A program made the translations under genes and the position numbers. A DNA stretch of 35,334 nucleotides from an uncultured Roseiflexaceae bacterium (lineage in GTDB: Bacteria > Chloroflexota > Chloroflexia > Chloroflexales > Roseiflexaceae): positions 1 through 35,334 of the forward strand of contig CALKHR010000091.1 in the NCBI GenBank assembly GCA_937988885.1. The letters run 5' to 3'. This document shows positions 1 through 8,189 of this stretch, piece after piece. How positions within the stretch are numbered: the first letter of the stretch is position 1; the number at the start of each line of letters is the position of its first letter. The notes under the pieces are model-generated. The model saw only the letters and a list, made by a program, of their open reading frames with translations, made no database searches and was not told the origin of the DNA.

Positions 1-36
1 CTCCTCCCACGGCTGAAGCTCGTGGGCTTCCGCGCC
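1..36 (-). mobile_element. IS200/IS605-type end hairpin (solo relic)
   Basis: Positions 6-11 and 21-26 pair (CCCACG / CGTGGG) and are flanked by CTCCT on one side and GCTTC on the other. Read on the minus strand this is GAAGC, hairpin, GGAGGAG, the form commonly seen at the 3' end of IS200/IS605 tnpB elements. The next gene inward is a glycosyltransferase, not tnpB, so this is either a relic or the edge of an element lying outside the window to the left. The family assignment is from memory of such ends. Confidence 0.45.
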
Positions 37-117
37 TAAAGGTACACTCTTGTGAAGTACTGCATAGTTTATGCCGCGATAGCCACTGACAGGCGCTGAC
101 ACACAGCATCCCTCCGA

Positions 118-1137
118 TTATCCCACCGCTAAAAAGTCGCGCCCTAGCTCGTAACCCATCTCGCGGAGCAGGCCGCTGGCGTACTCGCGCGCGCCGTGGC
201 TGGTGACGTAGACCAGCACGAAGGGCCGTTCGGACTGCGCGAGCCACGCAGGCCCATGTACTGGCACACCCCACACGATATGGCCGATCTTGTCGGGATC
301 GATGTCGATCCAGGCGATGTGGTTGATGCCGAGATCGAGTAGATGCCGCGCTCGCAGCCGCGTTTTGCGGCCAGCGCCCCAGATCACCACGGGGCGATCG
401 CCGCGCAGCCGCGCATCTTGAGCCAGATAGCGCGCCCGCAGCCGATCGAACGCCTCGCGCGCGTAGCGCCCGTCGGTGCGCGAAGCCCGTCCCTCGCTCT
501 CCCGCCACGAGAGCAAAACCTGCGGCAGCTTCTCCATCCTCAAGCCCGCATGGTGCATGCGCAGCCACAACTCGTAATCCTCCGGGAAATCGCCATCTGC
601 ATAACCGCCGAGTTGCTGCACGACCGCGCGCCGAAACATGACCGAGGGGTGCGCCAGCGGCGATTCGACGTAGATGTTGTCGGCGATCTGCTCGGGCGTG
701 AGGCATTCGTTCTGCCAGCGCACGTATTCGCGATACCCCGCACGGATGCGTTCGGATGGGAAGAGTTCGACCTGCGAGGCGACGAGTGCGATGTCGGGAT
801 GTTGGCTTAGGTAGGCGTGCTGTTGCGCGAGTCGTTCGGGATGCATCAGGTCGTCGGCGTCCATCCGCGCGATCAGCGGGGCGCGTGCGGCTTGGATGCC
901 GATGTTCAAGGCCGCAACAAGCCCCACCCTGCCAGGGGAGATCAGCCGGATGCGCGTGTCGTGATGGGCAGCCGTTTCGAGCAGCGCTGCGGAGCGATCG
1001 GTCGAGCCATCGTCGATCGCGAGTAGCTCGTAATCGCCGAACTGTTGCTGTTGGATCGAGGTGAGGCATTCGGACAGGGTGTCGGCGGCGTTGTGACAGG
1101 GCATCACAATCGAAATCGCGGGCGGAGAGTGCGGCAT
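118..1137 (-). CDS. Glycosyltransferase family 2 with C-terminal Rossmann-like domain
   Basis: A 339-residue cytoplasmic GT-A glycosyltransferase, expected to move a sugar from a nucleotide-sugar donor to a glycan or lipid acceptor. Typical GT2 features are the N-terminal ISIVMPCHN strand (residues 8-16), DDGST (42-46), the metal-binding DADD (93-96) and an ED pair in FPEDYELW (184-191) as candidate base. The C-terminal third has a WGAGRKTR turn (253-260), a strand and IDIDP, which look like a nucleotide- or phosphosugar-binding Rossmann fold found appended to some GT2 proteins. The chosen ATG at 1137 places the first beta strand where GT2 proteins begin; an upstream in-frame ATG at 1251 would add 38 unlikely residues. 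It is divergent from the secreted protein gene. No polysaccharide cluster is visible, so the acceptor is unknown. Confidence 0.88.
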   Translation of the reverse strand: MPHSPPAISIVMPCHNAADTLSECLTSIQQQQFGDYELLAIDDGSTDRSAALLETAAHHDTRIRLISPGRVGLVAALNIGIQAARAPLIARMDADDLMHPERLAQQHAYLSQHPDIALVASQVELFPSERIRAGYREYVRWQNECLTPEQIADNIYVESPLAHPSVMFRRAVVQQLGGYADGDFPEDYELWLRMHHAGLRMEKLPQVLLSWRESEGRASRTDGRYAREAFDRLRARYLAQDARLRGDRPVVIWGAGRKTRLRARHLLDLGINHIAWIDIDPDKIGHIVWGVPVHGPAWLAQSERPFVLVYVTSHGAREYASGLLREMGYELGRDFLAVG

Positions 1138-1226
1138 CAGGTTTCTCAGTTTGCTTCTAGGAATCTGATATTTGGCGGCGATGTAACCACCATTATCATT
1201 CGGTTCGTCTCTGTGTATGATGCATT

Positions 1227-1240
1227 CCAGAACGTTCTGG
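1227..1240. promoter_or_regulatory. Perfect 14-bp palindrome in a divergent intergenic region
   Basis: CCAGAACGTTCTGG is fully self-complementary. It lies between the divergent glycosyltransferase and secreted-protein genes, the usual place for a shared operator. The half-site GAAC/GTTC resembles some repressor sites, but no 4-nt spacer of the LexA type is present and no regulator is known here. Confidence 0.3.
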
Positions 1241-1321
1241 TGAACGTGCAACAGACTTAGATAGAACTTTCTTGTTTCCGGTCATTACAACGCATCGTAC
1301 ACTTATAAGGAGGGAACGTCA

Positions 1322-2467
1322 ATGCATATCCTGAGACATCTCCAGCGAAGTCGTATCGTCTTTATTGCGCTTCTTTCGCTGATGATCGGCGGTCTCCTGC
1401 CACAGCAGAGCTTTGCGCAGACGAACGAACGCTGCTTCCCCGAAACGGGTTTTTGTATCTCTGGCCCGATCCGCGCCTACTGGGAGCGCAACGGTGGCCT
1501 GCCGATCTTCGGCTACCCAATCACCGCTCAAGCGATGGAGTTGGTCGAGGGTATACCCTACCCAGTGCAGTGGTTCGAGCGCGACCGGCTGGAGGACCAT
1601 ACCAACGAGGGCCTTGGCGTGATGGCGGGACGGCTCGGCGCGCTGCTGCTGGAGCGCAGCAACCGCCCGTGGCAGAGCTTCCCCACCGTGTCGGCGCATA
1701 CGATCGGGGAGGATTGCGAGTTCTTCGCCATCACTGGGCATAGTATGTGCGGGAAGTTCCGCCAGTATTGGCATGCCAACGGCGGATTGGAGCGCTTCGG
1801 CTATCCGATCACGCAGCCGTTCAGGGAGGAGACGCCCGAAGGCCCGTACGATGTGCAGTATTTCGAGCGCCGCCGAATGGAGTTGCACCCCGAGTTGCAG
1901 GGCACGCCCGTGTTGCTGGGGCTGCTCGGCAACACGATCCTGAATGACGTGACGCTGCGGACTGGTTACCCGGATTGTTTGCAGCAGGTGATGCCAAGTT
2001 TACAGCGGGCGATCGACGTGCTGCATGCCGATGGTGTGGCGGTTGGCTGCCCGATCGGCCCTTCGTGGAGCAATATACCAGCATCGATCCAACATTTCGA
2101 GGGCGGGCGTATGATCTGGTTGGATGAGCGCAAAGGGCCTCTGATGTTCAGCTACCCACCGATGATCTACACGCTGGCTGGCCCTGAGCTACGCCCGGCA
2201 AACTACAGCGATCTTTGGCAGGAAGGCGATCCCGATACGCCGCCCGTGACGCCGCCACCAGAGCGGTTCGCGCCGTGGCGTGGGTTCGGCAAGGTGTGGA
2301 TGGAGCAACCCGGCGTGCGCGAGACGTTCGGCTGGGCGCTGGAGCGCCACCCAACGGCCTTCACCGTCGATACGCAGTTGCTCGATGGCACTGGGCTGCT
2401 CATCCGCTTCAACGAGACAAGGGAGGTGTATGTGCTGAAAGCGACCACCAAGATTATCGTTGAATAG
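1322..2467 (+). CDS. Secreted protein with FGYPIT-type repeats, unknown function
   Basis: A 381-residue exported protein. Residues 1-32 form a signal peptide: basic start, hydrophobic stretch from about 12 to 27, and a probable cut after SFA. The mature part has at least two copies of a roughly 45-residue unit with the pattern F..YW..NGGL..FGYPIT followed by a hydrophobic VQYFER.R.E segment (about 46-90 and 142-185). A third, degenerate unit follows (TGYPDCLQQ..., IQHFEGGRM). Similar FGYP repeats are common in extracellular proteins of Chloroflexia and resemble LGFP repeats, which are linked to cell-wall association; this link is inference. Paired cysteines near each repeat start may form disulfides. 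The start has an AAGGAGG ribosome site at 1307-1313. It stands alone and shares a terminator with the convergent MFS gene. Confidence 0.82.
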   Translation: MHILRHLQRSRIVFIALLSLMIGGLLPQQSFAQTNERCFPETGFCISGPIRAYWERNGGLPIFGYPITAQAMELVEGIPYPVQWFERDRLEDHTNEGLGVMAGRLGALLLERSNRPWQSFPTVSAHTIGEDCEFFAITGHSMCGKFRQYWHANGGLERFGYPITQPFREETPEGPYDVQYFERRRMELHPELQGTPVLLGLLGNTILNDVTLRTGYPDCLQQVMPSLQRAIDVLHADGVAVGCPIGPSWSNIPASIQHFEGGRMIWLDERKGPLMFSYPPMIYTLAGPELRPANYSDLWQEGDPDTPPVTPPPERFAPWRGFGKVWMEQPGVRETFGWALERHPTAFTVDTQLLDGTGLLIRFNETREVYVLKATTKIIVE

Positions 2468-2484
2468 AATCGTATTCGCACCGC

Positions 2485-2514
2485 AAAGGCCAACTCCGCG
2501 AGGGGTTGGCCTTT
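2485..2514. terminator. Bidirectional Rho-independent terminator
   Basis: AAAGGCCAAC (2485-2494) pairs perfectly with GTTGGCCTTT (2505-2514) around a 10-nt loop. The stem has A and T runs at its two ends, so it can work in both directions. It lies between the convergent secreted-protein gene and the MFS gene. Confidence 0.85.
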
Positions 2515-2515
2515 G

Positions 2516-3673
2516 TCATGTCTCCAGCATCGCCTCGGCGCTGCGGCCCTGCCAAGCGAGCATACTACCTAGGATGCTCGCCAAAGCCGCGACGACGTAG
2601 AGCCAGGTTAAGCCCGCCCAAGCCAACACAAGCCCCAGCACCCAAGCGCCACCGCCGATCCCCAGATCGAACGCGACGTAGAAGGCCGCCGTCGCTTGGC
2701 CACGTGCGGTGCTCGGCAGGGCCGCGATGTGCATGCTGATCAGGATCGGGTGCAGCAAGCCGTTGCCGATCGCGATCAAGACGGTGGCCAGCAGCAGGAG
2801 CGACCATTCCAGAACGACACCGAACAGCAGCAGGCCGAGGCCCAGCGCGATGAAGCCGCCAGCGAGCACGTGCGCCTGCGCGAGCCGATCGAGCCAGCCG
2901 CCGCCGAGCAGGCGCGTGCCGATGATCGCCAGGCCATAGGTGGTGTAGAACAGCCCAGGGTCCAGGCTGCCCCGTCGGGTGGCCAGCAGCGGCAGGAACT
3001 GCAAGAATGCGCCGAATCCCACGCCCATCAGGAGCGCCGCCAGCATGGGAATGAGCAGGCCGCCCCACGCGAAGCGCGGCGCGGCGACAGTGGATGGTTG
3101 GGTGTGGATGGGCAGGCCCGGCAGCAGCACGAGATGCACCAGCAGCAACGCGCCCAATGCCAAGCCCGCAGCGAGCCAGAATGCGCCTTGATAGGCCAGC
3201 CACGGCAGCGCAGCGCCCACCAGCGCGGGCACCAAGGTCATGGCCACGTTGGCGGCGATGCCGAAGCGGGCCAAGGTGGTGTTGCGTCGGGCGGGGTTGG
3301 CGAGGTGCACGATGAGCACGGTGGAGGCGGTGGTAAAGGCGACGTAGCCCAAAGCTTGCAGCGCCCGCAGTGCGAACAGCAGCGCCACCGCACGCGCCGA
3401 GAGCATGCCCAGTGTGCCGATCATCAGGGCCAGTGCGCCGCTCAGCAGCATCACGCGGGGGCCGAGGCGGTCGGTGGCCCACCCAGCGAACGGTCGCCCC
3501 AGCAGCGCGGCGACCGCGAAGCCGCCCAGGATCAGACCGATCTGGTCGTCGCGCAGGCCACGTGCTTCCAGCAGCAACGGCAGCGGGATCAGCAGAGCGT
3601 AGAAGGCCGCGAAGAAGAGCAAGGACGCCAGCCAGGCCACCATCACTGGCGTTGGGTGCCATCGAGCGCTCAC
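2516..3673 (-). CDS. Major facilitator superfamily transporter
   Basis: About 385 residues with roughly 12 hydrophobic segments, an inner-membrane MFS carrier that probably exports small molecules. The loop 2-3 signature GWATDRLGPR matches MFS motif A. The chosen start is GTG at 3673, which overlaps the TGA of the upstream acetyltransferase as GTGA; the upstream ATG at 3712 would need a 42-base overlap and adds a non-hydrophobic leader. The pairing with a phosphinothricin-type acetyltransferase suggests joint resistance to a toxic compound, modification plus efflux, but the substrate cannot be read from the sequence. Long open frames on both strands here are shadows caused by high GC. Confidence 0.88.
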   Translation of the reverse strand: MSARWHPTPVMVAWLASLLFFAAFYALLIPLPLLLEARGLRDDQIGLILGGFAVAALLGRPFAGWATDRLGPRVMLLSGALALMIGTLGMLSARAVALLFALRALQALGYVAFTTASTVLIVHLANPARRNTTLARFGIAANVAMTLVPALVGAALPWLAYQGAFWLAAGLALGALLLVHLVLLPGLPIHTQPSTVAAPRFAWGGLLIPMLAALLMGVGFGAFLQFLPLLATRRGSLDPGLFYTTYGLAIIGTRLLGGGWLDRLAQAHVLAGGFIALGLGLLLFGVVLEWSLLLLATVLIAIGNGLLHPILISMHIAALPSTARGQATAAFYVAFDLGIGGGAWVLGLVLAWAGLTWLYVVAALASILGSMLAWQGRSAEAMLET

Positions 3674-4263
3674 GGGAGCAACGGCGTGCCCGCCGCCAAC
3701 GCTGCGTGCCACGCTTCATCTCGTGGCAGATCGCGGAATGGGATCAGCGGCTGCGGCGCGCCTGCATGTTCGCGCAACGACATCTGCCACCAGCCGACAT
3801 CGTGCCAAGCGCCCATTTTGAAGCCGACCTGTTCGTAGACGCCGACGGGCCGCATGCCGACTGCTTCGTGGATGCCGACGCTGCCTTCGTTGGGCAGGGT
3901 GATGCCTGCGTAGACGTTGTAGATGCCCTGCAGGCGCAGCAACTCGAACAGCGAGGTGTACAGCGCCCGCCCGATGCCTCGTCGCCGTGCGGCGGCGGCC
4001 ACGTAGACGCTGACATTGGCGGACCATTGGTACGCCGCCCGCTCGCTGTGGCGGCTGCCGTAGACGTAGCCGAGGATCTCGCCGTCCTGCTCGCAGACGA
4101 GCCACGGATAGTTCGGCAGCGTCGTCGCTATCCGGCGCTCCATTTCTTCGTGCGTCGGCGGCTCAAATTCGAAGGATATCACGGTCTGCTCGACGATTGG
4201 GCGGTAGATCGCTAGGACGCCTGCGGCGTCTTCGACGGTGGCCACTCGAATGTGTATGCTCAT
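3670..4263 (-). CDS. GNAT N-acetyltransferase, phosphinothricin acetyltransferase-like
   Basis: A 197-residue cytoplasmic enzyme that should move acetyl from acetyl-CoA to an amino group. It opens with IRVATVEDAAGVLAIYRP and ISFEFEPP, the hallmark N-terminus of the Pat/Bar/ArsN1 type. The acetyl-CoA loop is RRRGIGRALY, and the C-terminal half has the family's GI(Y)NVYAGITLPN and GFKMGAWHDVGWW segments. The family acetylates phosphinothricin, methionine sulfoximine or arsinothricin; which one applies here is unknown. The start is ATG at 4263 with GGAGG eight bases upstream. It is first in a two-gene operon with the MFS transporter. Residues after about 170 form a short extra tail. Confidence 0.88.
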   Translation of the reverse strand: MSIHIRVATVEDAAGVLAIYRPIVEQTVISFEFEPPTHEEMERRIATTLPNYPWLVCEQDGEILGYVYGSRHSERAAYQWSANVSVYVAAAARRRGIGRALYTSLFELLRLQGIYNVYAGITLPNEGSVGIHEAVGMRPVGVYEQVGFKMGAWHDVGWWQMSLREHAGAPQPLIPFRDLPRDEAWHAALAAGTPLLP

Positions 4264-4296
4264 CGCTGCCTCCAGTATGCGCCAGATGTTTGCTTT

Positions 4297-4325
4297 ACTG
4301 TAGGGCAAGGGGCGAGGAAGTTCAA
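4297..4325 (-). promoter_or_regulatory. Putative sigma70 promoter for the acetyltransferase-MFS operon
   Basis: On the minus strand TTGAAC (4325-4320), a 17-base spacer, then TACAGT (4302-4297). The predicted start of transcription is about 30 bases before the ATG at 4263. Two mismatches in each box make this moderate support. Confidence 0.45.
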
Positions 4326-4373
4326 GACGGTGGTGTCGATGCAGTGTATCGAAGTTTTTGATAGTGTGAAGCA

Positions 4374-4676
4374 TCCACAGATTTTGTAGATTCTGTTTGG
4401 AGGATTACGTGGCTTTCGGGTGAGTTCTCCCGAGAACGTGAGATGCGCCATTCGGCGGGTGAGCGCGTTCGCACGAGCAACTCGGCTGCTGCGCAAGCCC
4501 AAAGGGCCGGTCGCGGCCTTTTGGAAACCCCGACCGGGGCCTATAGCCCCTGGACCCCAAGTGTGTCCGCTCGTTCTACTCCGTTTTGCCCGTTGTGATG
4601 CCTTGCGTTACGTGACTGTCTGTGGGTTAGGATGGGGTTTGTGGTGGCAACTTGCAGTGTGGTCTGCGTGATTGCG
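4374..4676. repeat. Dispersed non-coding repeat, copy A
   Basis: Begins with TCCACAGATT (4374-4383). The core at 4442-4676 reads, in order, GATGCGCCATTCGGCGGGTG, a GGAAACCCCGAC block, CCGTTTTGCC, GATGCCTTGCGTTACGTGAC and TTTGTGGTGGCAAC. The same blocks in the same order and orientation recur at 10347-10680 and 11971-12244. It fills most of the gap between the acetyltransferase and LysR genes. No convincing reading frame was seen, and ribosome sites are absent. Confidence 0.65.
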
Positions 4677-4697
4677 TATTTGTTACTTCCTTTAGCA

Positions 4698-4736
4698 ATG
4701 ACTATATTACTGAAAAGAGTCATATGGCCATATATT
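4698..4736. repeat. ATGACTAT-type inverted repeat, copy 1
   Basis: ATGACTATA, about 10 bases, then AGTCATATGGCCAT. A closely related sequence with a perfect 8-bp inverted repeat is at 10399-10437. Both lie in long intergenic gaps beside the dispersed repeat. Confidence 0.5.
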
Positions 4737-4782
4737 GCGCCGTGATTCATTGCAGCGTTTTTTAGGTTCTTGGCTATTTTGT

Positions 4783-4875
4783 TGTCATTCCGAATGAGCC
4801 TCTAGGCGACATGAAGAATCTCGCTGTTCTGCATTGCAGTGCACTTTAAGATCCTTCACTTCGTTCAGGATGACA
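4783..4875. repeat. Miniature inverted-repeat element with TGTCATTCC / GGATGACA ends
   Basis: A 93-base unit starts TGTCATTCCG and ends CAGGATGACA, with GAAGAATCTC and GATCCTTCACTTCGTTCAGG inside. Elements of this form (TGTCATTC...GAAGAATCTC...GATCCTTC...AGGATGACA) are widely scattered in intergenic DNA of many bacteria. Only one copy is in this window. Confidence 0.6.
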
Positions 4876-4937
4876 GTGCTTTTCGTTGTTCGGCGCTGTG
4901 ATTCGTTGCGGGGCGTTGAGCGACCGCGAGGAGGGCG

Positions 4938-5020
4938 GCGCGCGTTGTGGCGCGTTAGCGCCATAACTGTCCGAGCGCGCACACGTTGTGCACGACGTTG
5001 TTTGCCCGCAGCGACAGGCG
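4938..5020. repeat. GC-rich intergenic repeat block, copy 1
   Basis: This block is nearly identical to 10774-10855, sharing GCGCGCGTTGTGGCGCG, CTGTCCGAGCGCGCACACG, TTGTGCACGACGTTGTTTGC and AGCGAC. It contains the direct repeat ACGTTGT-N5-ACGTTGT around GTGCAC. No coding sense was found. Confidence 0.65.
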
Positions 5021-5105
5021 TTGGGGTTGCCGACGCGGCTTTTCTTCCCAAAATAAAACAGGGCTTAGCTTGCTATTGGAGTGCGCTCGTGGTACGGACG
5101 CGGTG

Positions 5106-5114
5106 TGCTATACT
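5106..5114 (+). promoter_or_regulatory. Extended -10 promoter element for the LysR gene
   Basis: TGCTATACT is an extended -10 box (TGn plus TATACT) 44 bases before the ATG at 5159. No good -35 is present at 16-18 bases, which is acceptable for extended -10 promoters. Confidence 0.4.
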
Positions 5115-5158
5115 GCATCACATCGAGCATTCGCCTCCACTACGACGAGCAACGGCCT

Positions 5159-6076
5159 ATGGATATCGATCAGTTGATTGCGTTTGAGCGGATCGTGCGT
5201 GAGGGGAGCTTTAGCCGCGCCGCGTGGGCGCTCAATATCGCGCAGCCGACCATCAGCGCCCGCATCCAGGCGTTAGAGCAGGAGTTGGGTGGGCCGCTGT
5301 TTGTGCGCAGCAATCGCCGCGTCACGCTCACCGCGCGGGGCAGCAGTTTTCTGCCGCACGCTCGGCGCGCGCTGATGGCGATTCTTGAGGGGATCGATGC
5401 TGCGAAGCTTTCGCAGACGGGGCAGCGGGGGCGGATCGCGGTGGGTGGGCTTGGTTCGCTGGCGCACGGTCTGTTCGGCCCGGCGCTGGCGCGCTTCTAC
5501 GCGAGCCACCCGCACGTGGAGTGCTATTTGCGCTCCGCCGAGCACGCCCATATGCTCGAAATGCTCTACGATGGTGTCGTCTCGATCGCGCTGATCACTT
5601 GGCCGTGCTTGGAGCCGCCGCTGCTGGAGCTCACGCCGCTGTTCTTTATCCACGAGCCTGTTGTCTTCGTTGTTCCCAAACAGCATCCGCTGGCTCAACA
5701 GGGTCGCGTGACGCAAGCCGAGATTATCGCGGCTGCCGACCCGTTCCTGCGGCTGCGCTGGTGGCAGGCCACCCACAGCAGTGTGGCGCAATTGGCCCAA
5801 CGCGCCAATTTGATCGCCGATGTATCGATGGAAGTGGCGCGCTACCTGGTGAATAACGGCATCGGTATGGGCTTCTTCACCCGCACGCTGATCGCCGACG
5901 ACTTGGCGAAGGGCAATGTGGTCGCGCTCGAAGTGTGCGATCTTCCGCCGATCTTCCGCGACGGTGCTCTGGTGCGCCTGGCGCGCAACGGCCCACCAGA
6001 GCCCGTCGAGAACGCCTTCATCGAATGCCTGCGTGAACAGGCCCAACAACTCGGCATCTACGCCACCGCCCTATAA
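5159..6076 (+). CDS. LysR-family transcriptional regulator
   Basis: 305 residues, the usual LysR length. Residues 1-60 are the winged helix-turn-helix (MDIDQLIAFERIVREGSFSR, then AQPTISARIQALEQELG). Residues about 90-295 are the periplasmic-binding-like effector domain, beginning GRIAVGGLGSL. It binds DNA as a tetramer and responds to a small molecule, unknown here. The start at 5159 fits the family exactly; the frame extends upstream but without family similarity. LysR genes often sit divergent from their target, but upstream there are only repeats, and downstream the VWA gene converges with a 6-base overlap of the 3' ends, so the target is not evident. Confidence 0.92.
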   Translation: MDIDQLIAFERIVREGSFSRAAWALNIAQPTISARIQALEQELGGPLFVRSNRRVTLTARGSSFLPHARRALMAILEGIDAAKLSQTGQRGRIAVGGLGSLAHGLFGPALARFYASHPHVECYLRSAEHAHMLEMLYDGVVSIALITWPCLEPPLLELTPLFFIHEPVVFVVPKQHPLAQQGRVTQAEIIAAADPFLRLRWWQATHSSVAQLAQRANLIADVSMEVARYLVNNGIGMGFFTRTLIADDLAKGNVVALEVCDLPPIFRDGALVRLARNGPPEPVENAFIECLREQAQQLGIYATAL

Positions 6077-7054
6077 CCGCCCGTCGTCTAGGGACTGTGT
6101 GGAGGGCAATAGGCCCGTGGCCTTCGCCACCTTGGGCCGCGAGGCTGCGTAGCTCACCAACGCGCTGGCCGCGGTGTTGGCAGCGACCGCGTCGTAGCCC
6201 GCCTGGATGAGGTCGTCGGTGCCGGCCATCAGGTTATCGACAGCGCCCTCGCACAAGCCGATCGCCAGCGCGATCGTCTCGCAAACCGCCGTCTCGTCGT
6301 TGAGCAACAGCACCCGCTCGCCCAACAGGTCGCGCCAGCGTTGCTGCACCCCGGCGTTCGAGCCGTGCGACGTGTTGGTGGGGATGAGGTGGAAGTATTC
6401 GTAGCGCTCCTGCACCTCGGCGATGATCTCCTCTATCGGTATATCGGCCTCCAGCCGATCACCGATCAGATCGTTCACATGTTGGCGGCGCACCTTTGGG
6501 TAGGGTTTCTCGTCGCCGATCGTGAACAGGTAGCCCTTGCGACCGCGCTTCTCGTAGCAATCGATCGAGGTGTGGCGCGCCATCATATAGACGCCCAGCT
6601 CGTAGGTTTCGTGGACTTGGCCGCCTCCGCCGCCCTCCAAGTAGATCTTGCCAAGCTCGTCGTCCATCTCCAAGCCCGACTCGAACTGGCCGATCTGCAA
6701 CGGCACATTATCGGTGTAGGCGTCGCCGACCGCGCCGAACAGGATCTGTGGATCGTCCACATAGCCCTTCTGGATAAGCAGCCGCATCAGCGAGCCGAGT
6801 TTGGTCTGCAACACGCGCGGCACCGTACCCATCGAGCCGGTCACATCGAACAGCACGGCGATCGAGAGCGAATTGGGGTGTGCTTCGCTATCGCGGCTCT
6901 CGCGCACGACGCCGTACGGGTTCATTTGGTCGTGCACCTTTGCGACGCCGCTCTGGCGCACTTGCTGGTCGTAGGTGAAGGCGGTCTGATGCTTGTGTCT
7001 GCGATTCCGCTGGCGCGCATCGTAGGCGGCATCGTTCCAGTTCGAGAAACCCAT
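6071..7054 (-). CDS. VWA-domain (MIDAS) protein paired with a J-domain pseudokinase
   Basis: 327 residues, no signal peptide and no membrane segment, so cytosolic. The metal-ion-dependent adhesion site DVTGSM is at 70-75, within SIAVLFDVTGSMGTVPR; this is DxTGS rather than the usual DxSGS. A glycine-rich EGGGGGQVHETYE loop follows about 70 residues later, then FTIGDEKPYP. The basic N-terminus (about 10-35) is likely flexible. The start ATG at 7054 has an AAGGAGG ribosome site. It is the second gene of an operon, 10 bases after the J-domain gene, implying a shared complex. VWA proteins often act as scaffolds with ATPases or chaperones, but the actual role is unknown. The last 6 bases overlap the end of LysR on the other strand. 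Confidence 0.8.
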   Translation of the reverse strand: MGFSNWNDAAYDARQRNRRHKHQTAFTYDQQVRQSGVAKVHDQMNPYGVVRESRDSEAHPNSLSIAVLFDVTGSMGTVPRVLQTKLGSLMRLLIQKGYVDDPQILFGAVGDAYTDNVPLQIGQFESGLEMDDELGKIYLEGGGGGQVHETYELGVYMMARHTSIDCYEKRGRKGYLFTIGDEKPYPKVRRQHVNDLIGDRLEADIPIEEIIAEVQERYEYFHLIPTNTSHGSNAGVQQRWRDLLGERVLLLNDETAVCETIALAIGLCEGAVDNLMAGTDDLIQAGYDAVAANTAASALVSYAASRPKVAKATGLLPSTQSLDDGRL

Positions 7055-7064
7055 AGCTTCCTCC

Positions 7065-8138
7065 TTATGTTTCGTTGTTTGGCATGACAAAGGGTCGAAA
7101 CTTCGGCGGACCGTAGAGTTGCTGCAGCAGTTCGTTGAAATCGTCGAACAACTGCCAAGCATCGTTGGCGCGGCGCTGCGGCGAAGCTAGCTGGCAGCTG
7201 CGCATCAGCGCCTGTACCGCCTTGGGAACCGAGGGCGGCAGGGTGTTGGCATCGCCGGAGCCGCCCAACAAGCGCACCAAGCAGCGCGATGCCATGTACA
7301 GATCGGTCGCGGGGGTGGCGGGCAGTTTTGCTGGCACCTCCGGCGGGTAATCGTCGGCATACGGGCGACTGATCGCCTTTAACGGTGTGCCGATCGGCAC
7401 GCTGTAGCACCAATCGATCAGGATGCCGTTGTGATCGGCGGGGCGGATCAGCACGTGCGCCAATGTGACGGCGCCGTGCACCAAGCCCATGTCGTGCGCG
7501 TTCGCCAGGGCCGCCAGCAAACGCTTGAACATCCACGCGGCATCCGCGAGCAGCAAGCCGTTCGGGTAGGCGCGCAGCACTTCGGCGAGCGAGTAGGTGC
7601 CCTGCTCGCGCCGCAGCACGTTGCTTTGGCGCTGCACGTGCAGGCTATCGCGAATCAAAAACGATTCGACGAGCGTAGGGAAATGTGCCCGCACCGCTAG
7701 ACCCGCTAAATTCATCTCGATGCGCTGTAGCGCTTGCGCCTCGGCGGCCATCAGATCGTTGTTGCGAGGCAGTCGCGTCACCTTTAGCAGCATCGGCTCG
7801 CTCTCCACCATACACGGGTACAGGTCGCACAGATCGCCCGGCAAGGGCTGCTCGTAGCCGATGTACTCGTGCAAGCTCGATGTCACCGAGATCAGCGGCC
7901 TCATGCCATAGATGCCCTGAGCGACCTGCTGCTGCGCCACAGCGAACAAGTCGCGCAAACGCGTCACGGCCACGTTCGCCATCGCCGCTCGGGCGGGATT
8001 GTGGTCGGGGTGGATGATCAGCAGCAGCTCGCGGTAGCGCCGCTTGAGCGTTGCCGCATCCCCCAACGGGCCGAAGATCGCGATCGGTTCGCACGGCCCC
8101 GTGAGCAGCGTATACAGTTCATCGAATGTCTGAGGCAT
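7065..8138 (-). CDS. J-domain protein fused to a kinase-like (pseudokinase) domain
   Basis: 357 residues. Residues about 8-75 look like a DnaJ J-domain, with RRYRELLLIIHPDHNP carrying the HPD tripeptide (43-45) that stimulates Hsp70. The rest looks like a protein-kinase fold: K119 in MLLKV would be the ATP lysine and E133 the helix-C glutamate. However, the catalytic-loop HRD is HGA (220-222, GLVHGAVTLAHVLI) and DFG is DWC (241-243), so phosphotransfer is doubtful. The C-terminus includes DDYPPEVPAKLP and TDLYMASRCLVRLL, typical of the kinase C-lobe. The ATG at 8138 is preferred because the promoter at 8180-8208 would leave only about 14 bases before the alternative ATG at 8159. It is co-transcribed with the VWA gene. 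Function is inferred only as chaperone-linked regulation. Confidence 0.78.
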   Translation of the reverse strand: MPQTFDELYTLLTGPCEPIAIFGPLGDAATLKRRYRELLLIIHPDHNPARAAMANVAVTRLRDLFAVAQQQVAQGIYGMRPLISVTSSLHEYIGYEQPLPGDLCDLYPCMVESEPMLLKVTRLPRNNDLMAAEAQALQRIEMNLAGLAVRAHFPTLVESFLIRDSLHVQRQSNVLRREQGTYSLAEVLRAYPNGLLLADAAWMFKRLLAALANAHDMGLVHGAVTLAHVLIRPADHNGILIDWCYSVPIGTPLKAISRPYADDYPPEVPAKLPATPATDLYMASRCLVRLLGGSGDANTLPPSVPKAVQALMRSCQLASPQRRANDAWQLFDDFNELLQQLYGPPKFRPFVMPNNET

Positions 8139-8161
8139 CGGTCGCTCACTTGCTCGCATAT

Positions 8162-8189
8162 AGTGTCATTAACACACTAAGTATAGTGT
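8162..8189. promoter_or_regulatory. TAGTGT/ACACTA alternating inverted repeats, putative operator
   Basis: TAGTGT, ACACTA and TAGTGT occur in succession with short spacers, making two overlapping dyads. They cover the -10 box and predicted start of transcription of the J-domain/VWA operon. This arrangement suggests a repressor site; the regulator is unknown. Confidence 0.4.

Noticed and set aside
1227..1240. LexA (SOS) box at the palindrome
   Set aside because: The Gram-positive-type box needs GAAC-N4-GTTC; here the half-sites touch with no spacer.
2565..3838. Long open frames on both strands across the MFS gene (over 370 codons each)
   Set aside because: They lack ribosome sites and family features, are rich in Arg, Gln or Ala as expected of shifted GC-rich frames, and lie over a clear MFS transporter.
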